This document shows positions 34,808 through 45,260 of a stretch of 64,000 nucleotides of DNA, piece after piece. The DNA is from Clostridium hydrogeniformans DSM 21757 (GTDB lineage: Bacteria > Bacillota > Clostridia > Clostridiales > Clostridiaceae), in NCBI RefSeq assembly GCF_000686705.1, contig NZ_JMLJ01000011.1, positions 116,486 through 180,485 of the forward strand, read 5' to 3'. Every line of letters begins with the position of its first letter. The stretch's first letter is position 1. Below the pieces are notes generated by a model that saw only the letters and a list, made by a program, of their open reading frames with translations, searched no databases and had not been told where the DNA came from. Both the position numbers and the translations under genes were made by a program.

Positions 34808-37171
34808 ATGCAGATAGGAGCGCAAGTAAGCAGTTACGAAAGGATTAATAAACATAGAAGTGAGAAGAAGGTTATAAAAAGTACAGTTAATTTAAAGTTC
34901 ATAGCATATTTTATAAGTGCTATTTTTATAAGTAGGGTTACTATGATAAATAATACAGCCCCATTTGGAGTAGCTTTAGCATTAACCATGATTAATCATA
35001 AGAAAGATAGGTTACCTTTGGCAGTAGGAGTGGGGAGTTTTATAGGGTATATGACGTTATTTAATACCATAGGAGAATTACCATTATATCTTATAATGTT
35101 AGCTGGGATAACTTCTATTAATTATGGTATTAAATCTTTAAAAGTAATTCAAAAGGTTTTTATTTCTATGATATTTATGTTAGGAATTATGATTTTATAC
35201 AGATATATGATAAATAACTATACATTAGCGGTGGTACTTTTAACTGCTATATTTCATTTAGCCTGTATCTTCCCAATATATTTTATTATGGATTATGCCA
35301 TAATATGCAGCGGAGAAATAAAAACTAAACATTTATTTAAAAATGAAGAAATAATAAGCATGGCAATAGTTCTATCCCTTATTATTTCAGGAACTTGGGG
35401 ATTAGATATATTTAATGTAAGCTTTAGAAATTTATTAGCATTATTTTTTATAATGATAATTTCATATATAAATGGAAGTGCTGTAGGAGCAGCTACAGGA
35501 GTGGCCATGGGAGTAATAGTTGGGGTATCTTCTAACAATATGATTAATTTTATAAGCATATATGGAGTATGTGGACTAATAGTTGGAGTATTTAAGGAGA
35601 CAGGTAAGTGGCTTACAGCCTTAGCTTATTTAGTTATATTCTGCATTTTAAAACTTTACTCAGGTATATCAGAAGATATAAAGATTATAGAAGGGGTTAT
35701 CACATCAGGAGTCTTTCTTTTAATACCTGCAAGAATATATGATAGATGGATTGTTGAGCTAGACTGGGAAAGAAAACAAGAGATTATAGGACAAGACTAT
35801 ATAGAAAAGATAAAGGAGGTTTTTGAGGAGAAGCTAAAAGGATTTTCATCTATATTAAATTCTACGTCTACTATACTTAATGACCTAGTAGATAATGACA
35901 GGCTGGTTATGAAACAGAAAAGTAGTTCTTTAATAGAAAATTTAGCGGAAAAGGTTTGTGGAAAATGTGATATGAAGAATATATGTTGGAAGAGGGAGTT
36001 TCACAACACCTACATAGCCTTTGGGGAACTTATACAAAATTATCAAGAGAATACTTATAAGATCCCAAGGCAACTTCAAGAAAAATGTGTGAAAAGAACT
36101 ATGCTTATTAATTGTACAGAAGAGATTGTAAATAATTATATTATAAGTGAAATGTGGAGAAAAAGATTAAGTGAAGGAAGGGAGATTTTATCAGGACAAG
36201 TAAAGAATATGGCAAATACCATAGAGGAGATTGTAGAAGATTTTAATAAGGAGGTTTCTTTTAATATAGAGCTTGAAAAAACTTTAAGGAGGGTTTTAAA
36301 TAAAAAGTCACTAAAGGTTAATGATATATTATGTTATGAAGACAGAAATTCAAGACTTCATATAAAGTTGACTAAGGAGGCATGTGGTGGTAAGGAAAAA
36401 TGTATAAAGCAGGTTCTTCCTTTGATAAATGAGGCATCAGGAAGATTAATGTGCGTTGGAGATGAGGGGTGCATAGTAGATAGCAATACTAAGAGATGTA
36501 CAATTTGGTTTGAGGAAACTCCAAAGTTTCATGTTTCATCTTTTGTAGCTAGAGAGAGCAAAGAAGGGGAGAAATTTAATGGAGATAGCTATAGCTATGG
36601 AAAATTAAAAGATGGAACTTATATGACAATCCTAAGTGACGGCATGGGATCAGGGCCTGAAGCTCATAGGGAAAGTAAAGCGGCTGTAGAGCTTATAGAA
36701 AAATTTACTGAGGGGGGATTTAGTAAAGAGACTGCTATAAATACTGTTAATTCAGTAATGAGTATAAGATGTTCAGAGGAGGATAAGTTTTCTACATTAG
36801 ATTTAAATAGTATAGACCTTTATAGTGGAGAAATGACATTTATGAAGGTAGGAGCGGTAGCAAGCTTTATAAAATCAGGAGATGATGTTGATGTAATAAG
36901 TTCTAAGACTTTGCCTATTGGAGTTTTAGATAAGGTGGATGTAGATGTTACAGAAAAAAATATTGGAAATGGAGATATGATAGTAACTATAAGTGATGGT
37001 ATTATGGATTCTATTGAAGGAGATTGGATATTATCATACTTAAGGAAAAACACTTCTAATAATCCTAAGGATTTAGCTACTGACATAATTAATAAGGTTA
37101 AAGATTTAAGTGGAGGCAAAGCCAAAGATGACATGACGGTGATTGTATCTAAGGTTTATAATTTATACTAA
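34808..37171 (+). CDS. spoIIE: Stage II sporulation protein E (SpoIIE phosphatase)
   Basis: A 787-residue membrane-bound PP2C-type phosphatase. It sits at the asymmetric septum and dephosphorylates SpoIIAA-P, which releases sigma-F in the forespore. About the first 300 residues form ten membrane helices. A central regulatory/oligomerisation region (about 310-560) has clustered cysteines (CGKCDMKNICW). The C-terminal phosphatase domain has the metal-binding aspartates in ILSDGMGSGPEAHRES and TISDGIMDS, with KDDMTVIVSKV at the end. AGGGGGTAAG precedes the ATG. Position after yabR and the tRNAs, before tilS, is the conserved one. Confidence 0.97.
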   Translation: MQIGAQVSSYERINKHRSEKKVIKSTVNLKFIAYFISAIFISRVTMINNTAPFGVALALTMINHKKDRLPLAVGVGSFIGYMTLFNTIGELPLYLIMLAGITSINYGIKSLKVIQKVFISMIFMLGIMILYRYMINNYTLAVVLLTAIFHLACIFPIYFIMDYAIICSGEIKTKHLFKNEEIISMAIVLSLIISGTWGLDIFNVSFRNLLALFFIMIISYINGSAVGAATGVAMGVIVGVSSNNMINFISIYGVCGLIVGVFKETGKWLTALAYLVIFCILKLYSGISEDIKIIEGVITSGVFLLIPARIYDRWIVELDWERKQEIIGQDYIEKIKEVFEEKLKGFSSILNSTSTILNDLVDNDRLVMKQKSSSLIENLAEKVCGKCDMKNICWKREFHNTYIAFGELIQNYQENTYKIPRQLQEKCVKRTMLINCTEEIVNNYIISEMWRKRLSEGREILSGQVKNMANTIEEIVEDFNKEVSFNIELEKTLRRVLNKKSLKVNDILCYEDRNSRLHIKLTKEACGGKEKCIKQVLPLINEASGRLMCVGDEGCIVDSNTKRCTIWFEETPKFHVSSFVARESKEGEKFNGDSYSYGKLKDGTYMTILSDGMGSGPEAHRESKAAVELIEKFTEGGFSKETAINTVNSVMSIRCSEEDKFSTLDLNSIDLYSGEMTFMKVGAVASFIKSGDDVDVISSKTLPIGVLDKVDVDVTEKNIGNGDMIVTISDGIMDSIEGDWILSYLRKNTSNNPKDLATDIINKVKDLSGGKAKDDMTVIVSKVYNLY

Positions 37172-37172
37172 G

Positions 37173-37199
37173 GCACTCCTTCTGGAGTGCTTTTATTTA
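37173..37199 (+). terminator. Intrinsic terminator of spoIIE
   Basis: GCACTCC (37173-37179) pairs with GGAGTGC (37184-37190), followed by TTTTATTT. Confidence 0.88.
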
Positions 37200-37275
37200 T
37201 TAATAAACTTATATCTTCACATTTGAAAAACTATGGTATAATAAATTTATTATTACATTACTAGGAAGTGGGGAA

Positions 37276-38691
37276 ATGATAGTAAAGGTTAGAGATTTTG
37301 TTAAAGAAAACAATATGATATCTAAGAATGATAAGGTATTAGTTGCTTTATCAGGAGGACCAGATTCTATTTGTTTAATACATATATTAAATGAACTTAA
37401 AGAGGAACTTGGTATAGAGATAATGGCAGCCCACTTAAATCATTGTTTAAGAGGAGAGGATGCTAATAAGGATGAGGAGTATGTAAGGAAGTTTTGCAGA
37501 GACCTAAAAATTCCTTGCTATATAAAAAGAGTAGATATAAATAGCTATGCTAAGGAAAAAGCATTATCAAGTGAAATGGCAGGACGGGAAGCTAGGTATG
37601 AATTCTTTAATGAATTAAAGGAAGAGTTTAATATTAATAAGATAGCAGTGGCCCATAACTCAAATGATCAGGCAGAGACTGTTATTATGAGACTTATGAG
37701 GGGGACAGGAATAGAAGGACTTATGGGAATAAGACCTGTTAGAGAAGATGTTTATATAAGACCTATACTATCTTTAAGTAGATATGAAATAGAAAAATAT
37801 TGTGAGGATAATAAGCTTTCACCTAGAATAGATAAGACAAATTTAGAGACCATATATTCTAGGAACAAGGTTAGACTTGAGCTGATTCCTTATATTGAGA
37901 AAAATTTTAATGAAGATATTATAAATACCCTAAATAGATTTTCACAGACCCTTAGTGTTGACAATGATTATATTCAAAGTATATGTGAAAATAAATTTAG
38001 TGTTTTTTGTTCTTTAAAAAACAATAGGGTAATTATTAAGAAGGAAGCTTTTAATGAACATGAAGCGATTATTACAAGAATTATAAGAAAAGCTATAGAG
38101 AAGCTTAAGGGAAGTATATATAATATAGAGAGAGTGCATATATATGATATAATTTCCCTAAGTAGACAAGAAACAGGAAAGAGTATAAACTTACCTTTAA
38201 GTTTAATAGCTAGTAACACCTATGGTGATGTAGTTATAGGATTTAATAAAAGTAAAGAAAAGGTAAATAAGCAATCAATTTATAAAGCAATAACTCACTT
38301 AGATAAGGATGAACTTTTAAAGGGAATAGTAATTAAAGAAAAATTTTTAGATTATAAAGTAGAATTAAGGCTTGTAGGAAGTAATGAAGTGATAGATTTT
38401 AAAAGCTCTAATTTTATTAAGTACTTTTCAATTCCTTCCTTAGACTTTAATATAAAGGTAAGAGGAAGAGAAGATGGAGATAAATTTACTCCATATGGAA
38501 TGAAGGGAAGTAAAAAGTTAAAAGATTTATTTATAGATTTAAAAGTAGATAGAGAAGATAGAGACAAAATACCACTACTTCTTATAAATGATAACATAGG
38601 ATGGATAGTGGGATATAGAGTTAGTGAAAAGTTTAAAATAAATAAAAAATCAAAATATATTTTAGAGGTAAAATTTGAAAGTGAGGAATAA
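37276..38691 (+). CDS. tilS: tRNA(Ile)-lysidine synthetase
   Basis: Modifies C34 of the CAT-anticodon tRNA-Ile to lysidine so that it reads AUA codons; essential. The ATP-pyrophosphatase loop LVALSGGPDSICLIHIL is at residues 22-38, and AHLNHCLRGEDANKDEEYV and VAHNSNDQAETVIMRLMRGT follow. The C-terminal TilS domain holds GREDGDKFTPYGMKGSKKLK. The 471-residue length fits. GGAAGTGGGG precedes the ATG. The hpt gene starts 4 bp after the stop, as in B. subtilis where tilS and hprT form an operon. Confidence 0.95.
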   Translation: MIVKVRDFVKENNMISKNDKVLVALSGGPDSICLIHILNELKEELGIEIMAAHLNHCLRGEDANKDEEYVRKFCRDLKIPCYIKRVDINSYAKEKALSSEMAGREARYEFFNELKEEFNINKIAVAHNSNDQAETVIMRLMRGTGIEGLMGIRPVREDVYIRPILSLSRYEIEKYCEDNKLSPRIDKTNLETIYSRNKVRLELIPYIEKNFNEDIINTLNRFSQTLSVDNDYIQSICENKFSVFCSLKNNRVIIKKEAFNEHEAIITRIIRKAIEKLKGSIYNIERVHIYDIISLSRQETGKSINLPLSLIASNTYGDVVIGFNKSKEKVNKQSIYKAITHLDKDELLKGIVIKEKFLDYKVELRLVGSNEVIDFKSSNFIKYFSIPSLDFNIKVRGREDGDKFTPYGMKGSKKLKDLFIDLKVDREDRDKIPLLLINDNIGWIVGYRVSEKFKINKKSKYILEVKFESEE

Positions 38692-38695
38692 ATGT

Positions 38696-39232
38696 ATGCA
38701 TAAAGATCTTAAGGAAATATTACTTACTGAAGAGCAAATTAAAGCTAAAGTTAAGGAATTAGGAGAGAAAATTAGTAAAGACTATGAAGGTAAAGATCTT
38801 GTTTTAATTGGAGTCTTAAAGGGGTCAGTAATGTTTATGTCAGACCTAATGAAAGAGATTAAAGTTCCAGTATCCATAGATTTTATGGCAGTTTCAAGTT
38901 ATGGGTATTCTTCAGAAACATCAGGTGTTGTAAGGATTTTAAAAGACTTAGATTATGACATTGAAGATAAACATGTTTTAATTGTTGAAGATATTATAGA
39001 TTCTGGGGTTACTTTAAAGTATTTAGTGGAATACTTAAAAGGTAGAAAACCTAAAAGTGTAGAAATAGCTGCTTTATTACATAAGCCAGAAAGAACAAAG
39101 GTAGAGGTTAATGCAAAATATTTAGGATTTACTGTTCCTGATCATTTCCTAGTAGGATATGGACTTGATTTTGCTGAAAGATATAGGAATTTTCCTTTTG
39201 TAGCTGTTCTTAAAGAAGAAGTTTATAAATAA
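38696..39232 (+). CDS. hpt: Hypoxanthine phosphoribosyltransferase
   Basis: Purine salvage enzyme converting hypoxanthine (and guanine) with PRPP to IMP/GMP. The PRPP loop VLIVEDIIDSGVTLKYL lies around residues 92-108, with LIGVLKGSVMFMSDLM and the base-binding VPDHFLVGYGLDFAERYRN. I start it at the ATG at 38696 (178 aa), which uses GTGAGGAA in the tilS 3' end; the frame continues back into tilS but without a better start. tilS and hpt are adjacent and probably translationally linked. Confidence 0.96.
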   Translation: MHKDLKEILLTEEQIKAKVKELGEKISKDYEGKDLVLIGVLKGSVMFMSDLMKEIKVPVSIDFMAVSSYGYSSETSGVVRILKDLDYDIEDKHVLIVEDIIDSGVTLKYLVEYLKGRKPKSVEIAALLHKPERTKVEVNAKYLGFTVPDHFLVGYGLDFAERYRNFPFVAVLKEEVYK

Positions 39233-39325
39233 TTAGTTTTTAATTTGTTGTAATACTAATAATCATATGTTAAAATTTTTATAGTTATTTTACAGTAATT
39301 TCAAAGAGAGGGGGGCCAAACAAGT

Positions 39326-41128
39326 ATGAAAAAATTTTCAAGTTTAACGGCCTGGATAGCTGTACTAATAATGATTGTAATTGCAGCAGTAACTTTGGCT
39401 GAGACTAATAAGTCAAGTAATGCTATACCATTTAATGATTTCCAAAAACAATGGACTCAAAACAACATAAAGAGCTTTAAGCTCAAAGATGATAATATGA
39501 CGGTGGAGGGAACATTAAGTAATGGCAATACTTATGTAACAATAGTGCCAGCGCAAAGACTGTTTCAATTTATAGCGGCTAATCCAAATGATAATATAAA
39601 AGAGTTATATGAGCCACCAACACAACTTCCAGGGTGGATTAATATAATACCAACAGTTGTTCTTATAATAATGCTATTTGCATTATGGTTTCTATTTATG
39701 CAACAATCTCAAGGCGGTGGAGGAAGCAGAGGTGTAATGAACTTTGGAAAAAGTAAAGCGAAGCTTGCCACACCAGATAAGAGAAAGGTTACATTTAAAG
39801 ATGTAGCAGGAGCAGATGAGGAAAAGCAAGAACTTTCAGAGGTGGTGGATTTCTTAAAGAATTCTAAGAAGTACACAGACCTTGGAGCAAGAATACCTAA
39901 GGGAGTCCTTCTAGTAGGACCACCAGGAACAGGTAAAACATTACTTGCTAAAGCTGTTGCAGGAGAGGCTAATTCACCATTCTTTAGTCTTTCAGGATCT
40001 GACTTTGTTGAAATGTTTGTTGGAGTAGGTGCATCTAGAGTTAGAGACCTGTTTGATCAAGCAAAGAAGAATGCACCATGTATAATCTTTATAGATGAAA
40101 TTGATGCAGTAGGTAGACAAAGAGGAGCAGGACTTGGTGGTGGTCATGATGAAAGAGAACAGACATTAAATCAACTTCTTGTTGAGATGGATGGTTTTGG
40201 TGTTAATGAAGGAATAATTATGATTGCAGCTACTAACAGACCTGACATATTAGATAGAGCTTTACTTAGACCAGGTAGATTTGACAGACAAATTCTTGTT
40301 GGAGCTCCAGATGTTAAAGGTAGAGAAGAAATATTAAAGGTTCATACAAAGAACAAACCTTTATCAGATGATGTTAAGCTAGATGTACTAGCAAAGAGAA
40401 CTCCAGGGTTTACTGGAGCAGATCTTGAGAACTTATCTAATGAGGCTGCATTACTTGCAGTTAGGGAAGAAGATAAAGTTATAAGTATGGATCATATGGA
40501 AAATGCTATAATGAAGGTTATAGCAGGACCAGAGAAGAAGAGTAGAGTTAAGAATGAGCATGAGAGAAAATTAACTGCTTATCATGAGGCAGGGCATGCT
40601 ATTGTTACTAGAGCTCTTCCAAATGCAGATCCAGTTCATGAAATAAGTATAATACCTAGAGGTATGGCTGGAGGTTACACTTTAAGCTTACCTAAGGAAG
40701 ATAGATCTTACACATCAAAGGCTTGGCTTCTTGATGAAATGGTAATTTTACTTGGTGGTAGAGTTGCTGAAAAGTTAATCTTAGGAGATATAAGTACAGG
40801 AGCTAAGAATGATATTGATAGAGTAAGCTCCATATCTAGAAAAATGATTATGGAATATGGAATGAGTGATGCTTTAGGACCAATATCTTATGGAGCTGAT
40901 CATGATGAAGTGTTCCTTGGAAGAGATCTTGGACGTGGAAGAAACTTTAGTGAAGAAGTAGGATCTAAGATCGATAGAGAAATTAAAAGTTTAGTTGATA
41001 ATGCTTATAAGAGAGCAGAAGATATACTAACAGAACATATGAGTAAGCTTCATGCTTTAGCAGCAGTTCTTCTTGAAAAAGAGAAGGTTGATGGAGTAGA
41101 GTTTGAAGAATTATATAGTAATTCATAA
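39326..41128 (+). CDS. ftsH: ATP-dependent zinc metalloprotease FtsH
   Basis: Membrane-anchored AAA+ protease that degrades misfolded membrane proteins and regulators. Two membrane helices (about residues 8-25 and 108-127) flank a small extracytoplasmic domain. The AAA module has Walker [18 protein letters not shown], Walker [14 protein letters not shown] and the arginine-finger region [17 protein letters not shown]. The zinc site is [10 protein letters not shown], with the third ligand in the D-rich segment after KNDIDRV. At 600 residues it is slightly short, owing to a brief C-terminal tail. GAGAGGGGGG lies upstream. In B. subtilis it is needed for sporulation via Spo0A control. Confidence 0.97.
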   Translation: MKKFSSLTAWIAVLIMIVIAAVTLAETNKSSNAIPFNDFQKQWTQNNIKSFKLKDDNMTVEGTLSNGNTYVTIVPAQRLFQFIAANPNDNIKELYEPPTQLPGWINIIPTVVLIIMLFALWFLFMQQSQGGGGSRGVMNFGKSKAKLATPDKRKVTFKDVAGADEEKQELSEVVDFLKNSKKYTDLGARIPKGVLLVGPPGTGKTLLAKAVAGEANSPFFSLSGSDFVEMFVGVGASRVRDLFDQAKKNAPCIIFIDEIDAVGRQRGAGLGGGHDEREQTLNQLLVEMDGFGVNEGIIMIAATNRPDILDRALLRPGRFDRQILVGAPDVKGREEILKVHTKNKPLSDDVKLDVLAKRTPGFTGADLENLSNEAALLAVREEDKVISMDHMENAIMKVIAGPEKKSRVKNEHERKLTAYHEAGHAIVTRALPNADPVHEISIIPRGMAGGYTLSLPKEDRSYTSKAWLLDEMVILLGGRVAEKLILGDISTGAKNDIDRVSSISRKMIMEYGMSDALGPISYGADHDEVFLGRDLGRGRNFSEEVGSKIDREIKSLVDNAYKRAEDILTEHMSKLHALAAVLLEKEKVDGVEFEELYSNS

Positions 41129-41140
41129 AATTTATGATAC

Positions 41141-41175
41141 AAAGAGGTTATAGCTAAGCTATGACCTCTTTACTT
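41141..41175 (+). terminator. Intrinsic terminator of ftsH
   Basis: AAAGAGGT-ATAGCT pairs with AGCTAT-ACCTCTTT, followed by a short T-rich tail. Confidence 0.8.
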
Positions 41176-41549
41176 TACCTAAGTTAATTAGAATGATAAG
41201 CTAATTTAAGTTTTTAAAATAGTTTTATAAAGAAATTTTATTGAATCATATATTTTAAATATATCTATATATATAACTTATAGATGATTTATATTGTATA
41301 GAAAATCTTTATAGTATATATAGTTATTACCTATTAGAAATTAAAAGCTTGATATAATAAGGATTAATATAATATTATAATATTTAATAAATTAAAGTAA
41401 TGAATTTTTTTATGCTTTATTAGGATTTACACCAGTGATATAATTTATCTATAGATATAGGCAATATAAGTAATGACCACTTTCAAACTAATAAATGAAT
41501 TGAAAGGAGGAAGGCTTCCAAATAAAAAATATGGTAGCCGAATATAATT
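41176..41549. other. AT-rich leader region of fhs
   Basis: Very AT-rich with many TATA-like stretches. A strong AAAGGAGG (41504-41510) lies 39 nt before the fhs ATG, too far to serve it directly. An out-of-frame 17-codon ORF (41531-41584) starts between the two and overlaps the fhs start. I do not see a THF or other known riboswitch. Confidence 0.4.
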
Positions 41550-43220
41550 ATGAAAACAGATATAGAAATAGCACAAGGTGCTAAAATTAAGCCCATATTG
41601 GATATTACAAAAGAACTTGGAATAAATGAGGATAATGTAGAGCTTTATGGTAAATATAAATGCAAATTATCTTTAAACATATTAGATGAATTAAAGGAAA
41701 AAGAAGATGGGAACCTAATACTAGTTACTGCTATAAATCCAACTCCAGCAGGAGAGGGAAAGTCAACAGTTACTGTAGGTCTTGGTCAGGCTTTATGTAA
41801 AATAAATAAAAAAGCTGTAATAGCTTTAAGAGAACCCTCTTTAGGACCAGTTTTTGGTGTTAAGGGAGGAGCAGCAGGAGGAGGATATGCTCAAGTTGTT
41901 CCTATGGAAGATATAAACCTTCACTTCACAGGAGATATGCATGCTATAACAGCAGCTAATAATTTACTATGTGCTGCTATAGACAATCACATACATCAAG
42001 GAAATAACTTAAGAATTGATGCAAGAAGAATAATATTTAAAAGAGTATTAGATATGAATGACAGAGCTTTAAGAGATATAGTTGTAGGGATGGGTGGTAA
42101 ACCTAATGGATTCCTAAGAGAAGATGGATTTATGATAACTGTTGCATCTGAGGTAATGGCTATATTATGTTTATCAAAGAACCTTATGGATCTTAAGGAG
42201 AGAATGGGTAATATATTAATAGCTTACAATTTAGATGGAGAACCAGTGTATTGTAAGGATTTAAAAGCAAATGGGGCTATGGCTATGCTTATGAAGGATG
42301 CCATAAAACCTAATCTTGTTCAAACTTTAGAAAATACTCCAGCTATAATACATGGAGGACCTTTTGCAAATATTGCTCATGGATGTAATAGTTTAATGGC
42401 AACAAAAATGGCATTAAAGCTTGGAGATTACGTTGTTACAGAAGCAGGGTTTGGAGCTGACCTTGGAGCTGAAAAGTTCTTTGACATAAAGTGTAGGTAT
42501 GGAGAGCTTTCACCAAAGTGTGTAGTTATAGTAGCTACAGTAAGAGCTTTAAAGCATCATGGAGGAGTTAAGAAGGAAGACTTAAATACTCCTAACGTAG
42601 AAGGATTGAAAAAGGGTATGGAAAACCTTGAAAAGCAAATAGAAAATATACAAGGATTTGGAGTACCAGTAGTTGTTGCTATAAATAGATTCATACATGA
42701 TAGTGAAGAAGAACTTAAAACTATAGAAGAGTTCTGTAATAGTAAAGATGTTAAAGTTTCTCTAGCTGAAGTATGGGCGAAAGGTGGAGAAGGTGGAGTA
42801 GATTTAGCAGAAGCTGTTATAGAGAGTATAGAAAATAAAAAGAGTAATTTTGAAACCTTATATGATGTTAATCTAACAATAAAAGAAAAGATAGAAAAAA
42901 TAGCGAAAACAATATATGGAGCTAGCGGTGTAGCCTTTACAGCACAGGCTTCTAAGCAAATTAAGGAATTAGAAAAATTTAATTTAGATAAAATGCCTAT
43001 ATGTATGGCAAAGACCCAGTATTCATTATCAGATAATCCAAGTCTTTTAGGTAAGCCTCAAGGATTTGAGGTAACAGTTAAAGAGGTTAGGGTATCAAAT
43101 GGGGCAGGATTTATCGTTGCTTTAACAGGAGATATAATGACTATGCCAGGACTTCCTAAGGTTCCAGCAGCTGAAAAGATGGATATATTAGAAAATGGAG
43201 ATATTGTAGGTTTATTTTAA
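41550..43220 (+). CDS. fhs: Formate--tetrahydrofolate ligase
   Basis: Makes 10-formyl-THF from formate, THF and ATP, feeding purine synthesis and one-carbon metabolism in anaerobes. The P-loop region is [20 protein letters not shown], followed by [36 protein letters not shown] and [20 protein letters not shown]. At 556 residues it is normal for clostridial enzymes. The start at ATG 41550 is supported by family similarity ([16 protein letters not shown]) but has no close ribosome-binding site; initiation may depend on re-initiation from an overlapping upstream ORF. A perfect palindromic terminator follows. Confidence 0.96.
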   Translation: MKTDIEIAQGAKIKPILDITKELGINEDNVELYGKYKCKLSLNILDELKEKEDGNLILVTAINPTPAGEGKSTVTVGLGQALCKINKKAVIALREPSLGPVFGVKGGAAGGGYAQVVPMEDINLHFTGDMHAITAANNLLCAAIDNHIHQGNNLRIDARRIIFKRVLDMNDRALRDIVVGMGGKPNGFLREDGFMITVASEVMAILCLSKNLMDLKERMGNILIAYNLDGEPVYCKDLKANGAMAMLMKDAIKPNLVQTLENTPAIIHGGPFANIAHGCNSLMATKMALKLGDYVVTEAGFGADLGAEKFFDIKCRYGELSPKCVVIVATVRALKHHGGVKKEDLNTPNVEGLKKGMENLEKQIENIQGFGVPVVVAINRFIHDSEEELKTIEEFCNSKDVKVSLAEVWAKGGEGGVDLAEAVIESIENKKSNFETLYDVNLTIKEKIEKIAKTIYGASGVAFTAQASKQIKELEKFNLDKMPICMAKTQYSLSDNPSLLGKPQGFEVTVKEVRVSNGAGFIVALTGDIMTMPGLPKVPAAEKMDILENGDIVGLF

Positions 43221-43245
43221 AATAAGATAAAGAATAATAATGTTT

Positions 43246-43283
43246 AAAACCCCTAACATTTAAATGTTAGGGGTTTTATAATT
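43246..43283 (+). terminator. Intrinsic terminator of fhs
   Basis: A 32-bp perfect palindrome (43246-43277) with AAAACCCC / GGGGTTTT ends, followed by an AT-rich tail. Confidence 0.85.
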
Positions 43284-43764
43284 ATTAAATCTTATATTAA
43301 AGTAATATTATGTGATTTAGCAATAGATAAATGATTTATGCTATAAAGAGATTATTAGCATAAGTCATTTTTTATTGCACAAAATACAGTAGAATATTTA
43401 AATAAGAGGAGTTGTTTTTACATGATTAAAAGAGAATCTATACATAATGATGGGTTTTTGATTTATATAAATTAGTGATTATAATAAAGAAAAGGGTATA
43501 CATTAGACTTTATTAAGAAAAAATATAAAATGAAATGAAATGAAAAATATAAGAAACAAAAAAATCATGAAAACATTTAGTGACAATAGAATATACAGAA
43601 AAATGAATTAAAACTTGCAGAAAATATATACATATGGATAAAAATATGATATTATAGTATGAGGATTATGAATAAAATATTGTATTAGTCATAATTTTAT
43701 TTGAAATACATGTAATGGTTTTCTTAATTAAAATTTATAAAACATCCAATCGAGGAGGGTTATT
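43284..43764. other. Intergenic region ahead of the decarboxylase operon
   Basis: AT-rich. A second hairpin (43330-43366, TTATGCT/AGCATAA core) is followed by TTTTTT. A 17-codon ORF at 43422-43475 has a good AGAGGAG site but no recognisable product. A decarboxylase promoter was not identified. Confidence 0.4.
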
Positions 43765-45246
43765 ATGGATAAGATTGAAGAGTTAATTGAAAAAAAACAT
43801 AACATCCGCCAGGGTGGGGGACAAGATAAGCTTGAAGGACAACATAGTCAGAATAAATTAACTGCAAGAGAAAGAATTAATTTATTATTGGATGAAGGCT
43901 CATTTATTGAAATAGGAACATTTTTAAAGGACTCTACAGTTATAGCAGGCTATGGAACCTCTCAAGGAAAGTTAGTATATGTTTATAGCGAGGACTATAC
44001 AAAGAATGGTGGCTTAATGAATAAGGCATCAGGAGAAAAAATAGCTAATATAATGGAAATGGCGTTAAAGATGGGTGCTCCCTTAGTTAAAATACTTGAC
44101 TCGGCAGGAGGAGATATAAAAGACGGATTAAATACCCTTCTAGCTTATTCAAAGATTACAAATCTAACAGCTAAGCTTTCAGGAGTTGTTCCGCAAATAT
44201 CTTTAGTTTTAGGCCATTGTGCTGGAATATCAGCAGTGACAGCGGCTATGAGCGATTTTACTATAATATCAAAGGAAACTGGAAGGTTATATGTTAACCC
44301 AGCTTTAGATTTAAGTAATAAGGAAGAAAAATTTATTGGTGTTTCACAGTATGGTGAAGGAGAAAAGGTTTTAAATAATGGAGGAGCTACTATAGCTTGT
44401 GATAATGATAAAGAAGTATTAGCTATGGCTAAAAAAATAGTTCAGCTTATGCCTTCTAATAATATGGAAAAACCTTTTATTGAAAATGAGGATAATAAGG
44501 GATTTATACAAGAATCTTTAGATGAAATGTGTAAATCTAATAAAATAAATAAGAGACATTTATCTATGGAAATATTTGATGATAATTCTTATATAGAACT
44601 TTTTAAGAGTGATGAAGATGTTGTTTTAACTACTCTTGGAAAAATAAATGGCTTAAGTGTAGGGGTTATGGTTGTGGCTCCAGAACATAATGAATATTTA
44701 AATATAAAATCCCTAGATAGGTTAACTAGGTTTGTTAAGTTATGCGATTCTTATCACATACCTTTAGTAACCTTTGTAGATGCAGAAGGATTCTCTTCTA
44801 CATTAAAAGAGGAAGAAAATGGACTAGTTCTTTCTATAGCTAAATTAACTTATTCTTTAGCAGAGGCTACGACACCTAAGGTTGCTATAATAGTTGGTAA
44901 GGCATATGGTTCTGCATATGTAACCTTAAGCAATAAAGAAGGGGCCTTCGATATGGTTTATGCATGGCCTAATGCTAAGATAGCAGTTACAACACCAGAA
45001 AAAATTATCATGGCTCTTAATAGGGATGAGATAACAGGAGCTAGTAATCCAAAAGATAAGGAAAAAGAAGTTATCACATCTTTAGAAACAGAGATAACAA
45101 GCCCTTATAAGGCAGCAGAGCTTGGGTTTATTGATGACATTATAGTTCCAAAAGAAACAAGAGCAAGATTATTTATGACCTTAGATATGCTACAAACTAA
45201 GAAAGTGATAAAATATCCTAAAAATCATGGAACTATACTTATATAA
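43765..45246 (+). CDS. Na+-pumping decarboxylase alpha subunit (acyl-CoA carboxyltransferase), divergent
   Basis: A 493-residue carboxyltransferase of the acyl-CoA carboxylase family (MmdA/PccB-like). It should move CO2 from an acyl-CoA to the biotin of the carrier subunit. Family marks are QHSQNKLTARERINLLLDEG, AGYGTSQGKLVYVYSEDYT and MALKMGAPLVKILDSAGG. The C-terminal half has VPLVTFVDAEGFSSTLKEEE and ITSPYKAAELGFIDDII. It diverges at usual MmdA positions: DSGGARIQE becomes DSAGGDIKD and GPCAGGAVY becomes GHCAGISAV. It heads a four-gene cluster. Since this is an acyl-CoA type and not a pyruvate-carboxylase type alpha subunit, methylmalonyl-CoA, malonyl-CoA or glutaconyl-CoA fit better than oxaloacetate. 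Confidence 0.85.
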   Translation: MDKIEELIEKKHNIRQGGGQDKLEGQHSQNKLTARERINLLLDEGSFIEIGTFLKDSTVIAGYGTSQGKLVYVYSEDYTKNGGLMNKASGEKIANIMEMALKMGAPLVKILDSAGGDIKDGLNTLLAYSKITNLTAKLSGVVPQISLVLGHCAGISAVTAAMSDFTIISKETGRLYVNPALDLSNKEEKFIGVSQYGEGEKVLNNGGATIACDNDKEVLAMAKKIVQLMPSNNMEKPFIENEDNKGFIQESLDEMCKSNKINKRHLSMEIFDDNSYIELFKSDEDVVLTTLGKINGLSVGVMVVAPEHNEYLNIKSLDRLTRFVKLCDSYHIPLVTFVDAEGFSSTLKEEENGLVLSIAKLTYSLAEATTPKVAIIVGKAYGSAYVTLSNKEGAFDMVYAWPNAKIAVTTPEKIIMALNRDEITGASNPKDKEKEVITSLETEITSPYKAAELGFIDDIIVPKETRARLFMTLDMLQTKKVIKYPKNHGTILI

Positions 45247-45260
45247 AAGGAGGAGAAGCT

